This document shows, piece by piece, positions 8,329 through 19,813 of a stretch of 45,393 bases of DNA (position 1 is its first letter; each line of letters begins with the position of its first letter). Source of the DNA: Siccirubricoccus soli (GTDB taxonomy: Bacteria; Pseudomonadota; Alphaproteobacteria; Acetobacterales; Acetobacteraceae); contig NZ_JAMZIK010000113.1 of assembly GCF_024178315.1 (NCBI RefSeq), positions 1-45,393 of the forward strand, given 5' to 3'. The position numbers were made by a program, and so were the translations under genes. The notes under the pieces are model-generated. The model was not told the origin of the DNA, did not search any database, and was given only the letters and a program-made list of their open reading frames with translations.

Positions 8329-9366
8329 TCACACCATATCGTTCAGATGGCACGCGCTCCGTCGCCCCGGCGCGATCGCCTTCAGCGCCGGCCGTTCCAG
8401 CTTGCAGCGTTCCATCGCATGCGGGCAGCGCGGGTGGAAATGGCAGCCGCTGGGCGGGTGCAGCGGCGAGGGGATTTCCCCCTGCACGCCCGCGAAGCTG
8501 CGCTTGCGCGTGTCGATCCGCGGCACCTCCGCCAGCAGCGCCTGGGTGTAGGGGTGGTTGGGCGAGCGGAAGACCTCCTCCGCCGGCGCCTCCTCCACCA
8601 CCCGCCCCAGATACATGATGACGACGCGGTCGGAGAGGTGCTCCACCACGCCAAGGTCATGCGAGATGAAGAGGTAGGTAAGGTCCAGCTCCTTCCGGAG
8701 CTTCATGAAGAGGTTGAGGATCTGCGCCTGGATGGAGACATCGAGCGCCGCCACCGCCTCGTCGCAAACGAGGAAGTCCGGCTGCACCGCCAGCGCGCGG
8801 GCAATGCCGATGCGCTGCCGCTGGCCGCCGCTGAACTGGTGCGGGTAGCGCTTCTTCAGCGCGGGATCGAGGCCGGCGCGGCGAAGCTGCTCATCGACAT
8901 AGCCGGCGAGGTCCCCGCGCCGCACCAGCCCATGCACCAGCGGCGCCTCGCCGACGATCTCCTCCACCTTCAGCCGCGGATTGAGCGAGGCGTAGGGGTC
9001 CTGGAAGATCATCTGGGTGGCGAGCTTCACCCGCCGCGCCTCGGGCCCGTCCAGGCTGCGCAGGTCGCGGCCATGGGAGAGGATGACGCCATCGCTCGGC
9101 GGCAGGATGCCGGCGATCATCCGCCCGAGGGTGGACTTCCCGCAGCCGCTCTCGCCGACCAGCCCGACGACCTCGCCGCGGCGAATGGCGAGATCGACGC
9201 CATCCACCGCATGCACCACCTCCTCCCGCACATTCACGCCGAGGCGGCGGGCGAGCTTCGCGGCGAAATCCAGCGTCTTCGAGAAGCGCCGGGAGACGCC
9301 GCGGGCCTCGACGATTGGCGGTGCGTCGGTGGTCCGCATCGCCGGGGCTTCCAGGGTCTCGCTCAT
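8329..9366 (-). CDS. Dipeptide/oligopeptide ABC transporter ATP-binding protein (DppF/OppF type)
   Basis: Second ATPase of the peptide importer, 345 aa. It has Walker A GESGCGKS, the ABC signature FSGGQRQR, Walker B FLVCDEAVAALD, and the H-loop ISHDLGVV. The C-terminal oligopeptide extension (oligo_HPY) carries CHFHPRCPHAMERC, which can bind an Fe-S cluster in some relatives. The Walker B DEAVAALD is a slight variant of DEPVSALD. It is the last gene of the operon; its ATG overlaps the stop of the preceding ATPase (ATGA), so stoichiometric translation is likely. Confidence 0.94.
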   Translation of the reverse strand: MSETLEAPAMRTTDAPPIVEARGVSRRFSKTLDFAAKLARRLGVNVREEVVHAVDGVDLAIRRGEVVGLVGESGCGKSTLGRMIAGILPPSDGVILSHGRDLRSLDGPEARRVKLATQMIFQDPYASLNPRLKVEEIVGEAPLVHGLVRRGDLAGYVDEQLRRAGLDPALKKRYPHQFSGGQRQRIGIARALAVQPDFLVCDEAVAALDVSIQAQILNLFMKLRKELDLTYLFISHDLGVVEHLSDRVVIMYLGRVVEEAPAEEVFRSPNHPYTQALLAEVPRIDTRKRSFAGVQGEIPSPLHPPSGCHFHPRCPHAMERCKLERPALKAIAPGRRSACHLNDMV

Positions 9367-10346
9367 GCCGGCACCGCCTGATCGAGATGCGGGTGGATGC
9401 AGCGCGCATGCCGTCCGGGCAGGTATTCCGCGAAGGGGGGCGGCTCGGCGCAGCGGGCCTCGGCGCGCGGGCAGCGGGCGCGGAAGGCGCAGCCCGGCGG
9501 CAGGTTGAGCAGCGAGGGGGTCATGCCGGGGATCTGGCTGAGCGGCGCGCCGCGATGGTTGCGGCTGGGCACGCTGCCGATCAGGCCATTCGTATAGGGA
9601 TGCAGCGGCGCGTCCAGCACCTCGCCGACCGGTCCGCTTTCTACGACCTTGCCGGCATACATCACGGCGATGTCGTCGGCGAGGCCGGCGACCACCGAGA
9701 GATCGTGGGTGATCCAGATCAGCGCCGTGCCGTATTGCGCGCAGAGCTTCTGCGCCTCCGCCAGGATCTGACCCTGGATCGTCACGTCGAGCGCGGTGGT
9801 CGGCTCGTCCGCCACGATGAGGTCCGGCTTGTGCAGCAGGGCGATGGCGATGGCGACGCGCTGGCGCATGCCGCCGGAGAATTGGTGCGGATAGGCTTGC
9901 AGCCGCTCCTCCGGCGAGGGGATGCCTACCTGGCCCAGCGCATCCCGCGCCCGCTGCCGTGCCTCCGCCTTGCTGACCTTGGCATGGGCCAGCACCGTCT
10001 CGATCATCTGGGTATCGATGCGCAGAACCGGGTTCAGCGTCATCATCGGATCCTGGAAGATCATGGCGATGCGGTTGCCGCGGAGGCGGCGCATCTCCGC
10101 CTCGCTCAGCGTCGCCAGATCGGTTCCGCGGAACAGGATCTGCCCGCCGACGATCCGCCCCGGCGGATCGACCAGGCCGAGGATGGAGAAGCCGGTCACG
10201 GTCTTGCCCGAGCCACTCTCGCCCACCAGGCCGAGCACCTTGCCGCGCTCCACGGTGAAGGAGACATCGTCCACCGCCTTCACCACGCCGGCGCGGGTGA
10301 AGAAATGCGTCCGCAGGTTGCGGGCCTCGAGCGTCGGCGTCGTCAC
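9363..10346 (-). CDS. Dipeptide/oligopeptide ABC transporter ATP-binding protein (DppD/OppD type)
   Basis: First ATPase of the peptide importer, 327 aa. Motifs are Walker A GESGSGKT, signature FSGGMRQR, Walker [14 protein letters not shown]-loop ITHDLSVV, and the C-terminal oligo_HPY tail with [14 protein letters not shown]. It starts at a GTG that overlaps the permease stop (GTGA) and ends overlapping the second ATPase. Together the two ATPases form the heterodimeric motor of a Dpp/Opp-type importer. Confidence 0.94.
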   Translation of the reverse strand: MTTPTLEARNLRTHFFTRAGVVKAVDDVSFTVERGKVLGLVGESGSGKTVTGFSILGLVDPPGRIVGGQILFRGTDLATLSEAEMRRLRGNRIAMIFQDPMMTLNPVLRIDTQMIETVLAHAKVSKAEARQRARDALGQVGIPSPEERLQAYPHQFSGGMRQRVAIAIALLHKPDLIVADEPTTALDVTIQGQILAEAQKLCAQYGTALIWITHDLSVVAGLADDIAVMYAGKVVESGPVGEVLDAPLHPYTNGLIGSVPSRNHRGAPLSQIPGMTPSLLNLPPGCAFRARCPRAEARCAEPPPFAEYLPGRHARCIHPHLDQAVPA

Positions 10347-11254
10347 CGCTTCAGCCTCGGGTTCAGCACGTCGCGCAATTGGTCCCCGACCAGGTTGATG
10401 GAGACGATGGTCACCAGCAGGGCGATGCCCGGGTAGAAGCTGATCCAGTACTTCCCGCTCAGCATGTACTCATAGCCATTGGCGATGAGCAGGCCGAGCG
10501 AGGGCTCGGTGATCGGCACGCCGAGGCCGAGGAAGGAGAGCGTTGCCTCCAGCGCGATGGCGCGCGCCACCTGCATGGTGGCGACGACGATGAGCGGCGG
10601 CAGGCAGTTCGGCAGCAGGTGGCGGAAGATGATCCGGCGGGTGGGCAGCGCCAGGCATTGCGCCGCCTCGATATATTCCCGCCGCCGCTCCACCAGCGCG
10701 GAGCCGCGCACGGTGCGGGCGTAATAGGCCCATTCCACAACCACCAGGGCGATGACGACGTTGAGGATGCCCTTGCCCAGGAAGGCGAGGATCATCAGCG
10801 CCGCCAGGATGGCCGGGAAGGAGAGCTGCAGATCGACCAGCCGCATGATGAGGCTGTCCGTCCGTCCGCCGGCATAGGCGGCGATCATGCCGAGCGAGGC
10901 GCCGACCAGGCAGGCGATGACGGCCGAGCCGGCGCCGACGAGGAGGGAGATGCGCAGCCCGTACATGATGCCGGAGAGCATGTCCCGGCCCTGGTCGTCC
11001 GTGCCGAGCCAGTAGGTGAAGTCCGCGCCGCCGACGCTCCCCGGCTCCAGCCGCCCGTCCATGATGTCGAGCTGGGCGAGGTCGTAGGGGTTCTGCGGCG
11101 CGATCCAGGGGGCGAAGATCGCCACCAGGGCAATCAGGGTGAAGAGTGCGAGCCCGAACAGCGCCAGCCTGCTCTCGGCGAATTCCGAGGCGAAGCGGCG
11201 GAAGGGCGTCTCGACCCGCGGCGGGGCAACGCTGCCCGCGGTGGTGCTGCTCAC
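10343..11254 (-). CDS. Peptide ABC transporter permease (DppC type)
   Basis: Inner-membrane permease of 303 aa, about six membrane helices. The N-terminal OppC_N segment (RLALFGLALFTLIALVAIF) is followed by the extracytoplasmic NPYDLAQLD stretch and the WLGTDDQGRDMLSG motif typical of DppC. The cytoplasmic EAA loop is EYIEAAQCLALPTRRIIFRH. The real start is GTG 11254, overlapping the upstream permease stop (GTGA). A longer frame running through the upstream gene is a shadow. Confidence 0.94.
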   Translation of the reverse strand: MSSTTAGSVAPPRVETPFRRFASEFAESRLALFGLALFTLIALVAIFAPWIAPQNPYDLAQLDIMDGRLEPGSVGGADFTYWLGTDDQGRDMLSGIMYGLRISLLVGAGSAVIACLVGASLGMIAAYAGGRTDSLIMRLVDLQLSFPAILAALMILAFLGKGILNVVIALVVVEWAYYARTVRGSALVERRREYIEAAQCLALPTRRIIFRHLLPNCLPPLIVVATMQVARAIALEATLSFLGLGVPITEPSLGLLIANGYEYMLSGKYWISFYPGIALLVTIVSINLVGDQLRDVLNPRLKR

Positions 11255-12225
11255 GATTTGCCCTCCAGCCGGACACGGGGATCCAGCACCGAATAGGTGA
11301 TGTCCACCACCAGGTTGATGGTGATGAAGAGCAGCACGATGATCATCAGATAGGCCACCATCACCGGCCGATCGAGCACGTTGATGCTGTCGATGATCAG
11401 CTTGCCCATGCCCGGCCAAGCGAAGACGCTTTCCGTCACGACGGAGAAGGCGATGGTGCCACCGAATTCCAGCCCCACCACCGTCACCACCGGGATCAGG
11501 ATGTTCTTGAAGACGTGGACGAAGGTGACGCGGGAGGGGGAGAGCCCCTTGGCGCGGGCGAATTTCACGTAGTCCATCAGCATCGTCTCCCGCACCCCCG
11601 CGCGGGTCAGGCGGATGACGAGGCTGATCTTGAAGAGGGAGAGGTTGAGCGCCGGCATGACCATATGCGCCAGCCCGTCCCGCGTCAGGAAGGACCAGCG
11701 CATGCCGAGCACCTCCACCGTCTCGCCCCGCCCCGTGCTGGGCAGCCAGCCGAGCTGGACGGCGAAGACCATGATGAGCATCAGCCCGACCCAGAAGGTG
11801 GGCAGCGAGAAGCCGAGGATGCTGCCCGCCAGGATGCCCTTGGACAGCGGCGATTTCGGCCGGAGTCCGGCATAGAGGCCGAGCGGCAGGCCGATGAGCA
11901 GCGCCACGAAGGTGGCGCCAAAGGCCAGTTCCAGGGTCGCCGGCATGCGCTGGAGGATGAGCTGCAGCGCCGGCTCGTTGAACACGAAGGAGCGGCCGAG
12001 ATCGCCCTGCAGCGCGCGCCCCAGGAAGACCAGGTATTGCTGCCAGAGCGGCAGGTCGAGGCCGAGCGCCTTCACCGCCCGCTCCCGCTCGATCTGGTCG
12101 GCCTCGGGGCTGATCAGGATCTCCACCGGATCGCCGATGGCATAGACGCCGAGGAAGACCAGCAGCGACATGGCCAGCACGACGCCGGCCGCCTGGATCA
12201 GGCGGCGAAGGAGGAAGACGGTCAT
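11251..12225 (-). CDS. Peptide ABC transporter permease (DppB type)
   Basis: Inner-membrane permease of 324 aa with the DppB/OppB pattern. An N-terminal helix (RRLIQAAGVVLAMSLLVFLG) precedes the GDP and LGLDLPLWQQYLVFLG periplasmic stretch. The EAA loop DYVKFARAKGLSPSRVTFVH follows, and the C-terminus is DPRVRLE. The ATG overlaps the stop of the binding-protein gene (ATGA). It pairs with the DppC-type subunit to form the channel. Confidence 0.94.
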   Translation of the reverse strand: MTVFLLRRLIQAAGVVLAMSLLVFLGVYAIGDPVEILISPEADQIERERAVKALGLDLPLWQQYLVFLGRALQGDLGRSFVFNEPALQLILQRMPATLELAFGATFVALLIGLPLGLYAGLRPKSPLSKGILAGSILGFSLPTFWVGLMLIMVFAVQLGWLPSTGRGETVEVLGMRWSFLTRDGLAHMVMPALNLSLFKISLVIRLTRAGVRETMLMDYVKFARAKGLSPSRVTFVHVFKNILIPVVTVVGLEFGGTIAFSVVTESVFAWPGMGKLIIDSINVLDRPVMVAYLMIIVLLFITINLVVDITYSVLDPRVRLEGKS

Positions 12226-13805
12226 CGCGGCGCCGCCGGACGGACATCCTGCGCCCGCGTCAGCTCATCCGCCCTGGCATCCATCGTCAGGCCGCGCCGC
12301 ATGGCCCAGGCGTTCTTCTGGATGTGCAGCGGGATGATGCCGACATCCTCGAAGGCGACGCGGGTTGCCTGGCGCAGCAGCTCCTCGCGCTTCGAATCGT
12401 CCAGCTCCTGCATCGCGGCGGCGGTCAGCCGGTCCACCTCGGGGTTCGAGTAGCGGCCGCGGTTGGAGGCGCCGTAGCCCTTCTCCCGGTCAAAGGTGGC
12501 GACCAGGTTGCGCAGCGGGTTGGAGGCCTCGCCGGAGGAGGTGCCCCAGCCGATCAGGAACGCCGAGAGCTCCTGCCGCGCGGCGCGGCCGACGAAGCTG
12601 GTCCAGGGCTGCGCCTCCACCGTGGTGCGCACGCCGATGCGCGTCCACATCTGGCCGATCGCCTGGATGATGCGGGCATCATTCGGGTAGCGGTCATTCG
12701 GCCCGCTGAGGGTGAGGCGGAAGCCGTTGGGGAAGCCCGCCTCCGCCAACAGCTTCCGCGCCGCCTCGGCATCCGGGCGCGGCGGGTTCAGCCCGGGGAC
12801 GTAGCCGAAGGCGCCTTCCGGCAGGAACTGGCCGGAGGGGATGGCCGAGCCTTCCATGATCCGCTCGGTGATCGCGCCGCGGTCGATGGCGATGGAGAGG
12901 GCCCGCCGCACCCGCACATCCTTCAGCGGGTTCTGCCGGATCGGCCTGCCGTCATTGTCCGCCACCTGGGGCGAATTCTCCGCCCGGCTGTGGTCGAGGC
13001 TGAGGAAGATGAGGCGGAGCCCGGTCACCTCCGCCAGGGTCAGGCGCTGGTCGGCGCGCAGCTTCGCCAGGTCGCTCGTCGGCACCTGGTCGATCACCTC
13101 GACATCGCCGGCGAGCAGCGCCGCGGTGCGGGCGGCGTCATTGGTGATCATCCGGTAGGTCACGCGCTGCCAGTGCGGCTTGGTGCCCCAATAGGTCTCG
13201 TTCCGCTCGAACTCGATCCGGTCGCCATTGCGGTGGCTGACCATGCGGAAGGGCCCGGTGCCGACAGCCATGGGCCCGGCATTGAAGCCTTCCGTCGTCG
13301 CCTGGGCATGGGTCTCCCGGTCCAGGATCATGACGCTGGCCAGGTCGGTCGGCATCAGCGGATAGGGCGCGGCGGTGCGCAGCCGGATGGTCAGCGGATC
13401 GACGATCTCCACCTGCCGGATCGGCCGCGTGTAGATGGCATAGGAAGAGGGGGAATTCGGCACGTTGGGGACGCGCTGGAAGGTGAAGGCGACGTCTTCC
13501 GCGGTGAACTCGCTGCCATTGTGGAAGCGCACGCCGGTGCGCAGCTTGAACTCCCATGTGGTTTCGTCCACCGCGCGCCAGCTTTCGGCAAGGTCGGCGA
13601 CGACCCGCGCATGGCTGTCCGTCATGGTCAGCCCGCCGAAGATCATGTGGGCGACCGCGGTGTTCGGGGAGAGCTGGTGATAGTGCGGGTCCAGGGAGGT
13701 GACCGGCGCGCCGACGCCCATCACCAGGGTCTGCGCCGCCGCGCCCCCCGCCAGCAGGCACGCAAGCATCGCGGCGCTGCCCGCCGCACGCAGACCCTGT
13801 TTCAT
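12222..13805 (-). CDS. Peptide ABC transporter substrate-binding protein (SBP family 5)
   Basis: First gene of the five-gene importer operon, 527 aa. The Sec signal peptide spans about residues 1-24 (cleavage after GGAAAQ). The family-5 binding-protein fold shows LAESWRAVDETTWEFKLRTG near residue 70, then FTAEDVAFTFQR, and the VGTGPFRM segment. The start is ATG 13805; the open frame extends far upstream only as a shadow of the divergent gene. Its substrate could be peptides, opines or other small solutes. A clearly paralogous binding protein begins 219 nt away in the opposite direction, so two receptors may feed one transporter. Confidence 0.93.
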   Translation of the reverse strand: MKQGLRAAGSAAMLACLLAGGAAAQTLVMGVGAPVTSLDPHYHQLSPNTAVAHMIFGGLTMTDSHARVVADLAESWRAVDETTWEFKLRTGVRFHNGSEFTAEDVAFTFQRVPNVPNSPSSYAIYTRPIRQVEIVDPLTIRLRTAAPYPLMPTDLASVMILDRETHAQATTEGFNAGPMAVGTGPFRMVSHRNGDRIEFERNETYWGTKPHWQRVTYRMITNDAARTAALLAGDVEVIDQVPTSDLAKLRADQRLTLAEVTGLRLIFLSLDHSRAENSPQVADNDGRPIRQNPLKDVRVRRALSIAIDRGAITERIMEGSAIPSGQFLPEGAFGYVPGLNPPRPDAEAARKLLAEAGFPNGFRLTLSGPNDRYPNDARIIQAIGQMWTRIGVRTTVEAQPWTSFVGRAARQELSAFLIGWGTSSGEASNPLRNLVATFDREKGYGASNRGRYSNPEVDRLTAAAMQELDDSKREELLRQATRVAFEDVGIIPLHIQKNAWAMRRGLTMDARADELTRAQDVRPAAPR

Positions 13806-14024
13806 GTTGAACCCCGGAAGCCCAGCCCTGCGCCACTGTAGCAGCGCGCTTTGTGCCCTTCCAGCCGCTGCTGCCGGGGCAGCCTGCCCAAGCCCCCGGC
13901 ACCGCCCTGCCTGCCTTGCCGGCATTCGCCCTGCCCTTCCCCTGCCCGGCCAGGAGGACGCAAGCGGGATGCCAGCGGCGCCCCGGGCTGCTAAAGCTGG
14001 GGGCAAAGCCCGCCGGAGACTGCC

Positions 14025-15614
14025 ATGCGCCCAGCCCTCGCCCTTGCCGCCAGCCTGCTGCTGGCCCCCCTGTGCGCCCCCGGCGCCGCCCAGGCCCAGG
14101 GCGGGGCGGCGCCCAGCCTCTCCATCGGCATCGGCGGGGCCGTCACCTCGCTGGACCCGCATTTCTACAACGCCTCCCCCAACAACAGCCTGTCGATGCA
14201 CCTGTTCGACCGGCTGGTGGAGCGGGACGCCAAGGCACAGCCCTATCCCGGCCTCGCCGATAGCTGGCGGGTGATCGACGGCACGGTGTGGGAGTTCAAG
14301 CTGCGCCAGGGCGTCACCTGGCATGACGGCAAGCCCTTCACCGCCGAGGATGTCGCCTTCACCATCGGCCGCACGCCGAACGTGCCGGGCAGCCCGGGCG
14401 GCTTCGGCGGCTTCGTCCGCGCCATCCAGAAGGTGGAGGTGGTGGACGCCCATACCATCCGCCTGCATACCGCCGCTCCCCACCCGCTGCTGCCGACCGA
14501 GCTGGCCTCGGTCGCCGTCATCTCCCGCCATGCCGGGGAGGGCGCCTCGACCGAGGACTACAACAGCGGCAAGGCGGCGATCGGCACCGGTCCCTATCGC
14601 TTCGTCGCCTACCGCCCCGGCGACCGCACCGAGCTGGCCCGCAATGAGGGTTATTTCCGCGGCATGGAGCCTTGGGCCCGGGTCTCCTACCGCTTCATCG
14701 CCAATGACGCAGCGCGCACCGCGGCGCTGCTGGCCGGCGATGTGGAGGTGATCGACCAGGTGCCGTCCTCGGACATGGCGAAGCTGCGGCGGGAGCCGCG
14801 CATCCACCTCTCCGAGATCCAGGGGCTGCGGCTGATCTATGCGACGCCCGACCGCTCCCGCCGTGGCCAAGTGCCCTTCGTGACGGACAATGAGGGCAAG
14901 CCCCTGGCGGCGAACCCCTTCGACGACGTGCGGGTGCGCCGGGCGCTGTCCATCGCCATCAACCGCCAGGCCCTGGCGGAGCGGGTGATGGAGGGGACCG
15001 CCCTGCCCACCGGGCAATGGCTGCCGGAAGGCACCTTCGGCTACAATCCGGAGGTGAAGCCGCCGGCCTATGATCCGGACGGCGCGAAGCGGCTGCTGGC
15101 GGAGGCAGGCTACCCGAACGGCTTCCGCCTAGTCTTCCACACGCCGAACGACCGCTACCCGAACGATGCCCGCGCCGCCCAGGCGGTGGCGCAGATGTGG
15201 ACCCGCATCGGCATCCGCACGGAAGTGGAGGCGGCGCCCTGGGCCAGCTTCTCCGTCCGCTCCTCCCGCCAGGAATACGGCATCCGCCTCGGCGGCTGGG
15301 GCAGCGTGACAGGCGAAGCGAGCTATGCGCTGGTCAACATCCTCGGCACCTTCGACCGGGAGAAGCGGACCGGCGCCAGCAATGTCGGCCGCTATTCGAA
15401 CCCGGAGCTGGATGCGCTGACGGCGCGCGCGGCCGCGACGCTGGACGATGCGGAGCGCGCGGCGCTGCTGCGTCAGGCGGTGAAGCTGGCGACGGACGAC
15501 GTGGCCATCATCCCGCTCTTCCAGCTGGTGAATAGCTGGGCGGTGCGCCGCGGCCTGCGGCACGAGGCGCGGATGGATGAGCGGACGCTGGCCATGGGGG
15601 TGCGGCCGGAGTAA
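14025..15614 (+). CDS. Second SBP family 5 substrate-binding protein, divergent paralogue
   Basis: Periplasmic binding protein of 529 aa with a Sec signal peptide (about residues 1-25, ending AAQAQG). It aligns along its length with the 12222-13805 protein. Shared blocks include VTSLDPH, FTAEDVAFT, IGTGPYRF, NDAARTAALLAGDVEVIDQV, RRALSIAI and NDRYPNDAR. The two therefore arose by duplication or share a close ancestor, but they are diverged enough to bind different ligands. No permease or ATPase follows on this strand; the next open frame is a broken binding-protein remnant. It may use the divergent dpp-type permease. Confidence 0.92.
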   Translation: MRPALALAASLLLAPLCAPGAAQAQGGAAPSLSIGIGGAVTSLDPHFYNASPNNSLSMHLFDRLVERDAKAQPYPGLADSWRVIDGTVWEFKLRQGVTWHDGKPFTAEDVAFTIGRTPNVPGSPGGFGGFVRAIQKVEVVDAHTIRLHTAAPHPLLPTELASVAVISRHAGEGASTEDYNSGKAAIGTGPYRFVAYRPGDRTELARNEGYFRGMEPWARVSYRFIANDAARTAALLAGDVEVIDQVPSSDMAKLRREPRIHLSEIQGLRLIYATPDRSRRGQVPFVTDNEGKPLAANPFDDVRVRRALSIAINRQALAERVMEGTALPTGQWLPEGTFGYNPEVKPPAYDPDGAKRLLAEAGYPNGFRLVFHTPNDRYPNDARAAQAVAQMWTRIGIRTEVEAAPWASFSVRSSRQEYGIRLGGWGSVTGEASYALVNILGTFDREKRTGASNVGRYSNPELDALTARAAATLDDAERAALLRQAVKLATDDVAIIPLFQLVNSWAVRRGLRHEARMDERTLAMGVRPE

Positions 15615-15689
15615 CCCGCGACACGGCGCTTGGAGATCCCGGCGGGCCGTCATTCCGGCGGCGCCCAGCTCCGGGGTCCTCGCCAGGGC

Positions 15690-16103
15690 GCGGCGGGGGA
15701 ATTGGCGAGGAACGCCACCGCGAACAACGTGGCCTATGTGACCAGCGACCCGCTCTATGCGCTGATTCGCTTCTTCCATTCGGGGCAGATCGCGCCGACC
15801 GGGGTGAATTGGAGCCACTACAAGGACACCGAGACGGACAGGCCGATCGACACCGCCACGCGGACCTTCGACAGCGTGGAGGTGGATAGGCTGATGGCGA
15901 AGGTGCATGAACGGGTGGTGGACCCAGCGCTGCTGGTCTTCGTGGTGCATGACACCAACCCGCATGTCGCGACACGGAACGTGCGGGGCTACATCCAGGC
16001 GCAGCACCGGTTCCAGGACCTGACGACGCTGGCCAAGGCATTGAGGGCGCTGCCCTCCTCAAACTCCACCCGCCGAAGGCTGCAAGGCCCCTGGACTCCT
16101 TGA
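15690..16103 (+). pseudogene. 3' remnant of an SBP family 5 gene
   Basis: The frame encodes only the last ~110-120 residues of a peptide-binding protein, with no good start codon and no signal peptide. Segments such as SDPLYALIRFFHSGQIAP, TFDSVEVDRLM, VHDTNPHVATRNVRGYIQAQ and RFQDLT align with the C-terminus of the binding protein at 30582-32201 (DPYSALIRLLKSD, TFDAAAQD, AHDLNPRAMTKNVKGFVQAQ, WFQDLT). It differs from the neighbouring 14025-15614 protein, so it is not simply its broken tail. I read it as the 3' stub left by deletion of a third binding-protein gene. Codon use is still typical. Confidence 0.72.
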
Positions 16104-16175
16104 GTTTCGTGGTCGGACCGTCGCGTCCTAACTCGTGGGTGTCCAGATGCCCTTCGGCCTTTGACGGGGTGAGCT

Positions 16176-16198
16176 CGAGAGGGGCAGCGCCCCTCTCG
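16176..16198 (-). terminator. mccA 3' hairpin
   Basis: CGAGAGGGGC-AGC-GCCCCTCTCG is a perfect 10-bp stem with a 3-nt loop, 10 nt after the mccA stop. It likely ends the leucine-degradation transcript and also faces the convergent binding-protein remnant. No U-tract is visible. Confidence 0.6.
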
Positions 16199-16208
16199 AA
16201 ATGCGCCG

Positions 16209-18205
<1,997 letters not shown>

Positions 18206-18209
<4 letters not shown>

Positions 18210-19813
18210 ATCCTGAACAGGCCGAAGCGGGTTTCGGGAATGGGCGCGTTCAGCGCGGCGGAGAGGCCGAGCGCCAGCACGCGCCGCGTCTCCGCCGGGT
18301 CGATCACGCCGTCATCCCAGAGCCGCGCCGTGGCGTAGTAGGGGTGGCCCTGTTCCTCATACTGCGCGCGGATCGGCGCCTTGAACTCCTCCTCCGCCTC
18401 GGCGCTCCAGGCGCCGCCCCGGCCCTCGATGCCGTCGCGCCGGACGGTGGCGAGCACGCTCGCCGCCTGCTCCCCGCCCATCACCCCGATGCGCGCATTC
18501 GGCCACATCCAGAGAAAGCGCGGCGAATAGGCGCGGCCGCACATGCCGTAATTCCCCGCGCCGAAGCTGCCGCCGATGATGACCGTAAACTTGGGCACGG
18601 CGGCGGTGGCCACGGCCGTCACCATCTTCGCGCCATCCTTGGCGATGCCGCCCGCCTCGTATTTCCGGCCCACCATGAAGCCGGAGATGTTCTGCAGGAA
18701 GACCAGCGGAATGCCCCGCTGGGCGCAGAGCTCGATGAAATGCGCGCCCTTCTGCGCACTCTCCGAGAACAGGATGCCGTTATTGGCGACGATACCGATG
18801 GGGTAGCCCCAGAGATGCGCGAAGCCGCAGACCAGGGTCTGGCCATAGAGCCGCTTGAACTCGTCGAACTCGCTGCCATCCACCAGCCGGGCGATCACCT
18901 CCCGCACATCATAGGGCGTGCGCAGATTGGCGGGCACCACGCTGTAGAGCTCCTCCGCCGCGTAGCGCGGCGGAGCAGGCGCGCGCAGCGCCATGGGCGG
19001 GCGCTTCACCGCGTTGAGGTTGGCCACGATGCGCCGCGCGATGCCGAGCGCATGCGCGTCGTTCTCGGCATAGTGGTCGGTGACGCCGGAGATGCGGCTG
19101 TGCACATCGGCGCCGCCCAGCTCCTCCGCGCTCACCACCTCGCCCGTCGCCGCCTTTACCAGCGGGGGGCCGGCGAGGAAGATGGTGCCCTGGTTGCGGA
19201 CGATAACGCTTTCATCCGACATCGCCGGCACATAGGCGCCACCCGCGGTGCAGCTTCCCATCACGACGGCGATCTGCGGAATGCCGGCCGCCGACATGCG
19301 CGCCTGATTGTAGAAGATGCGGCCGAAATGCTCGCGGTCGGGGAAGACCTCGTCCTGGTTCGGCAGGTTCGCCCCGCCGCTGTCCACCAGATAGAGGCAG
19401 GGCAGCCGGTTCTGCTCCGCGATTTCCTGCGCCCGCAGATGCTTCTTCACCGTGATGGGGTAATAGGTGCCGCCCTTCACCGTGGCGTCGTTGGCGATGA
19501 TGACGCATTCGCGGCCGGAAACACGCCCGATGCCGGTGATGATGCCGGCCGAGGGCACCTCCCCGCCATACATCCCCTGCGCCGCCAGCTGGCCGATCTC
19601 GAGGAAGGGCGAGACGGGGTCGATCAGCGCCCGGACGCGGTCCCGCGGCAGCAGCTTGCCGCGCGAGAGGTGCCGCTGCCGTGCCGCCTCGCCCCCGCCC
19701 TGGCGCACCGCCTCGGCGCGCTCGCGCAGATCGGCAACCAGCGCCCGCATCGCCGCCGCATTCGCCTTCGCCTCCGCCCCGTGGAGGTCCAGCGCGCTTT
19801 CCAGTGCCGGCAT
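18206..19813 (-). CDS. mccB: Methylcrotonoyl-CoA carboxylase, carboxyltransferase subunit
   Basis: Transfers CO2 from carboxybiotin to 3-methylcrotonyl-CoA, giving 3-methylglutaconyl-CoA. The 535-aa protein has two crotonase-like carboxyltransferase domains. Typical MccB segments are [49 protein letters not shown] and [16 protein letters not shown]. Its ATG shares one base with the ivd stop (TGATG) and its stop overlaps mccA. A methylglutaconyl-CoA hydratase gene (liuC), often found between mccB and mccA, is absent here. Confidence 0.95.

Noticed and set aside
8139-8330. Possible CRISPR array in the GC-rich repeats
   Set aside because: Repeats are single, dispersed and palindromic, without regular spacers or cas genes.
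8224-12453. Long plus-strand open frames opposite the dpp-type operon
   Set aside because: Antisense shadows rich in Arg, His and Gln, with no motifs; the minus-strand genes have complete ABC signatures.
13806-15017. Upstream extension of the minus-strand binding-protein frame (931 codons in all)
   Set aside because: It runs antisense to the 14025-15614 gene. The signal peptide starting at 13805 marks the real N-terminus.
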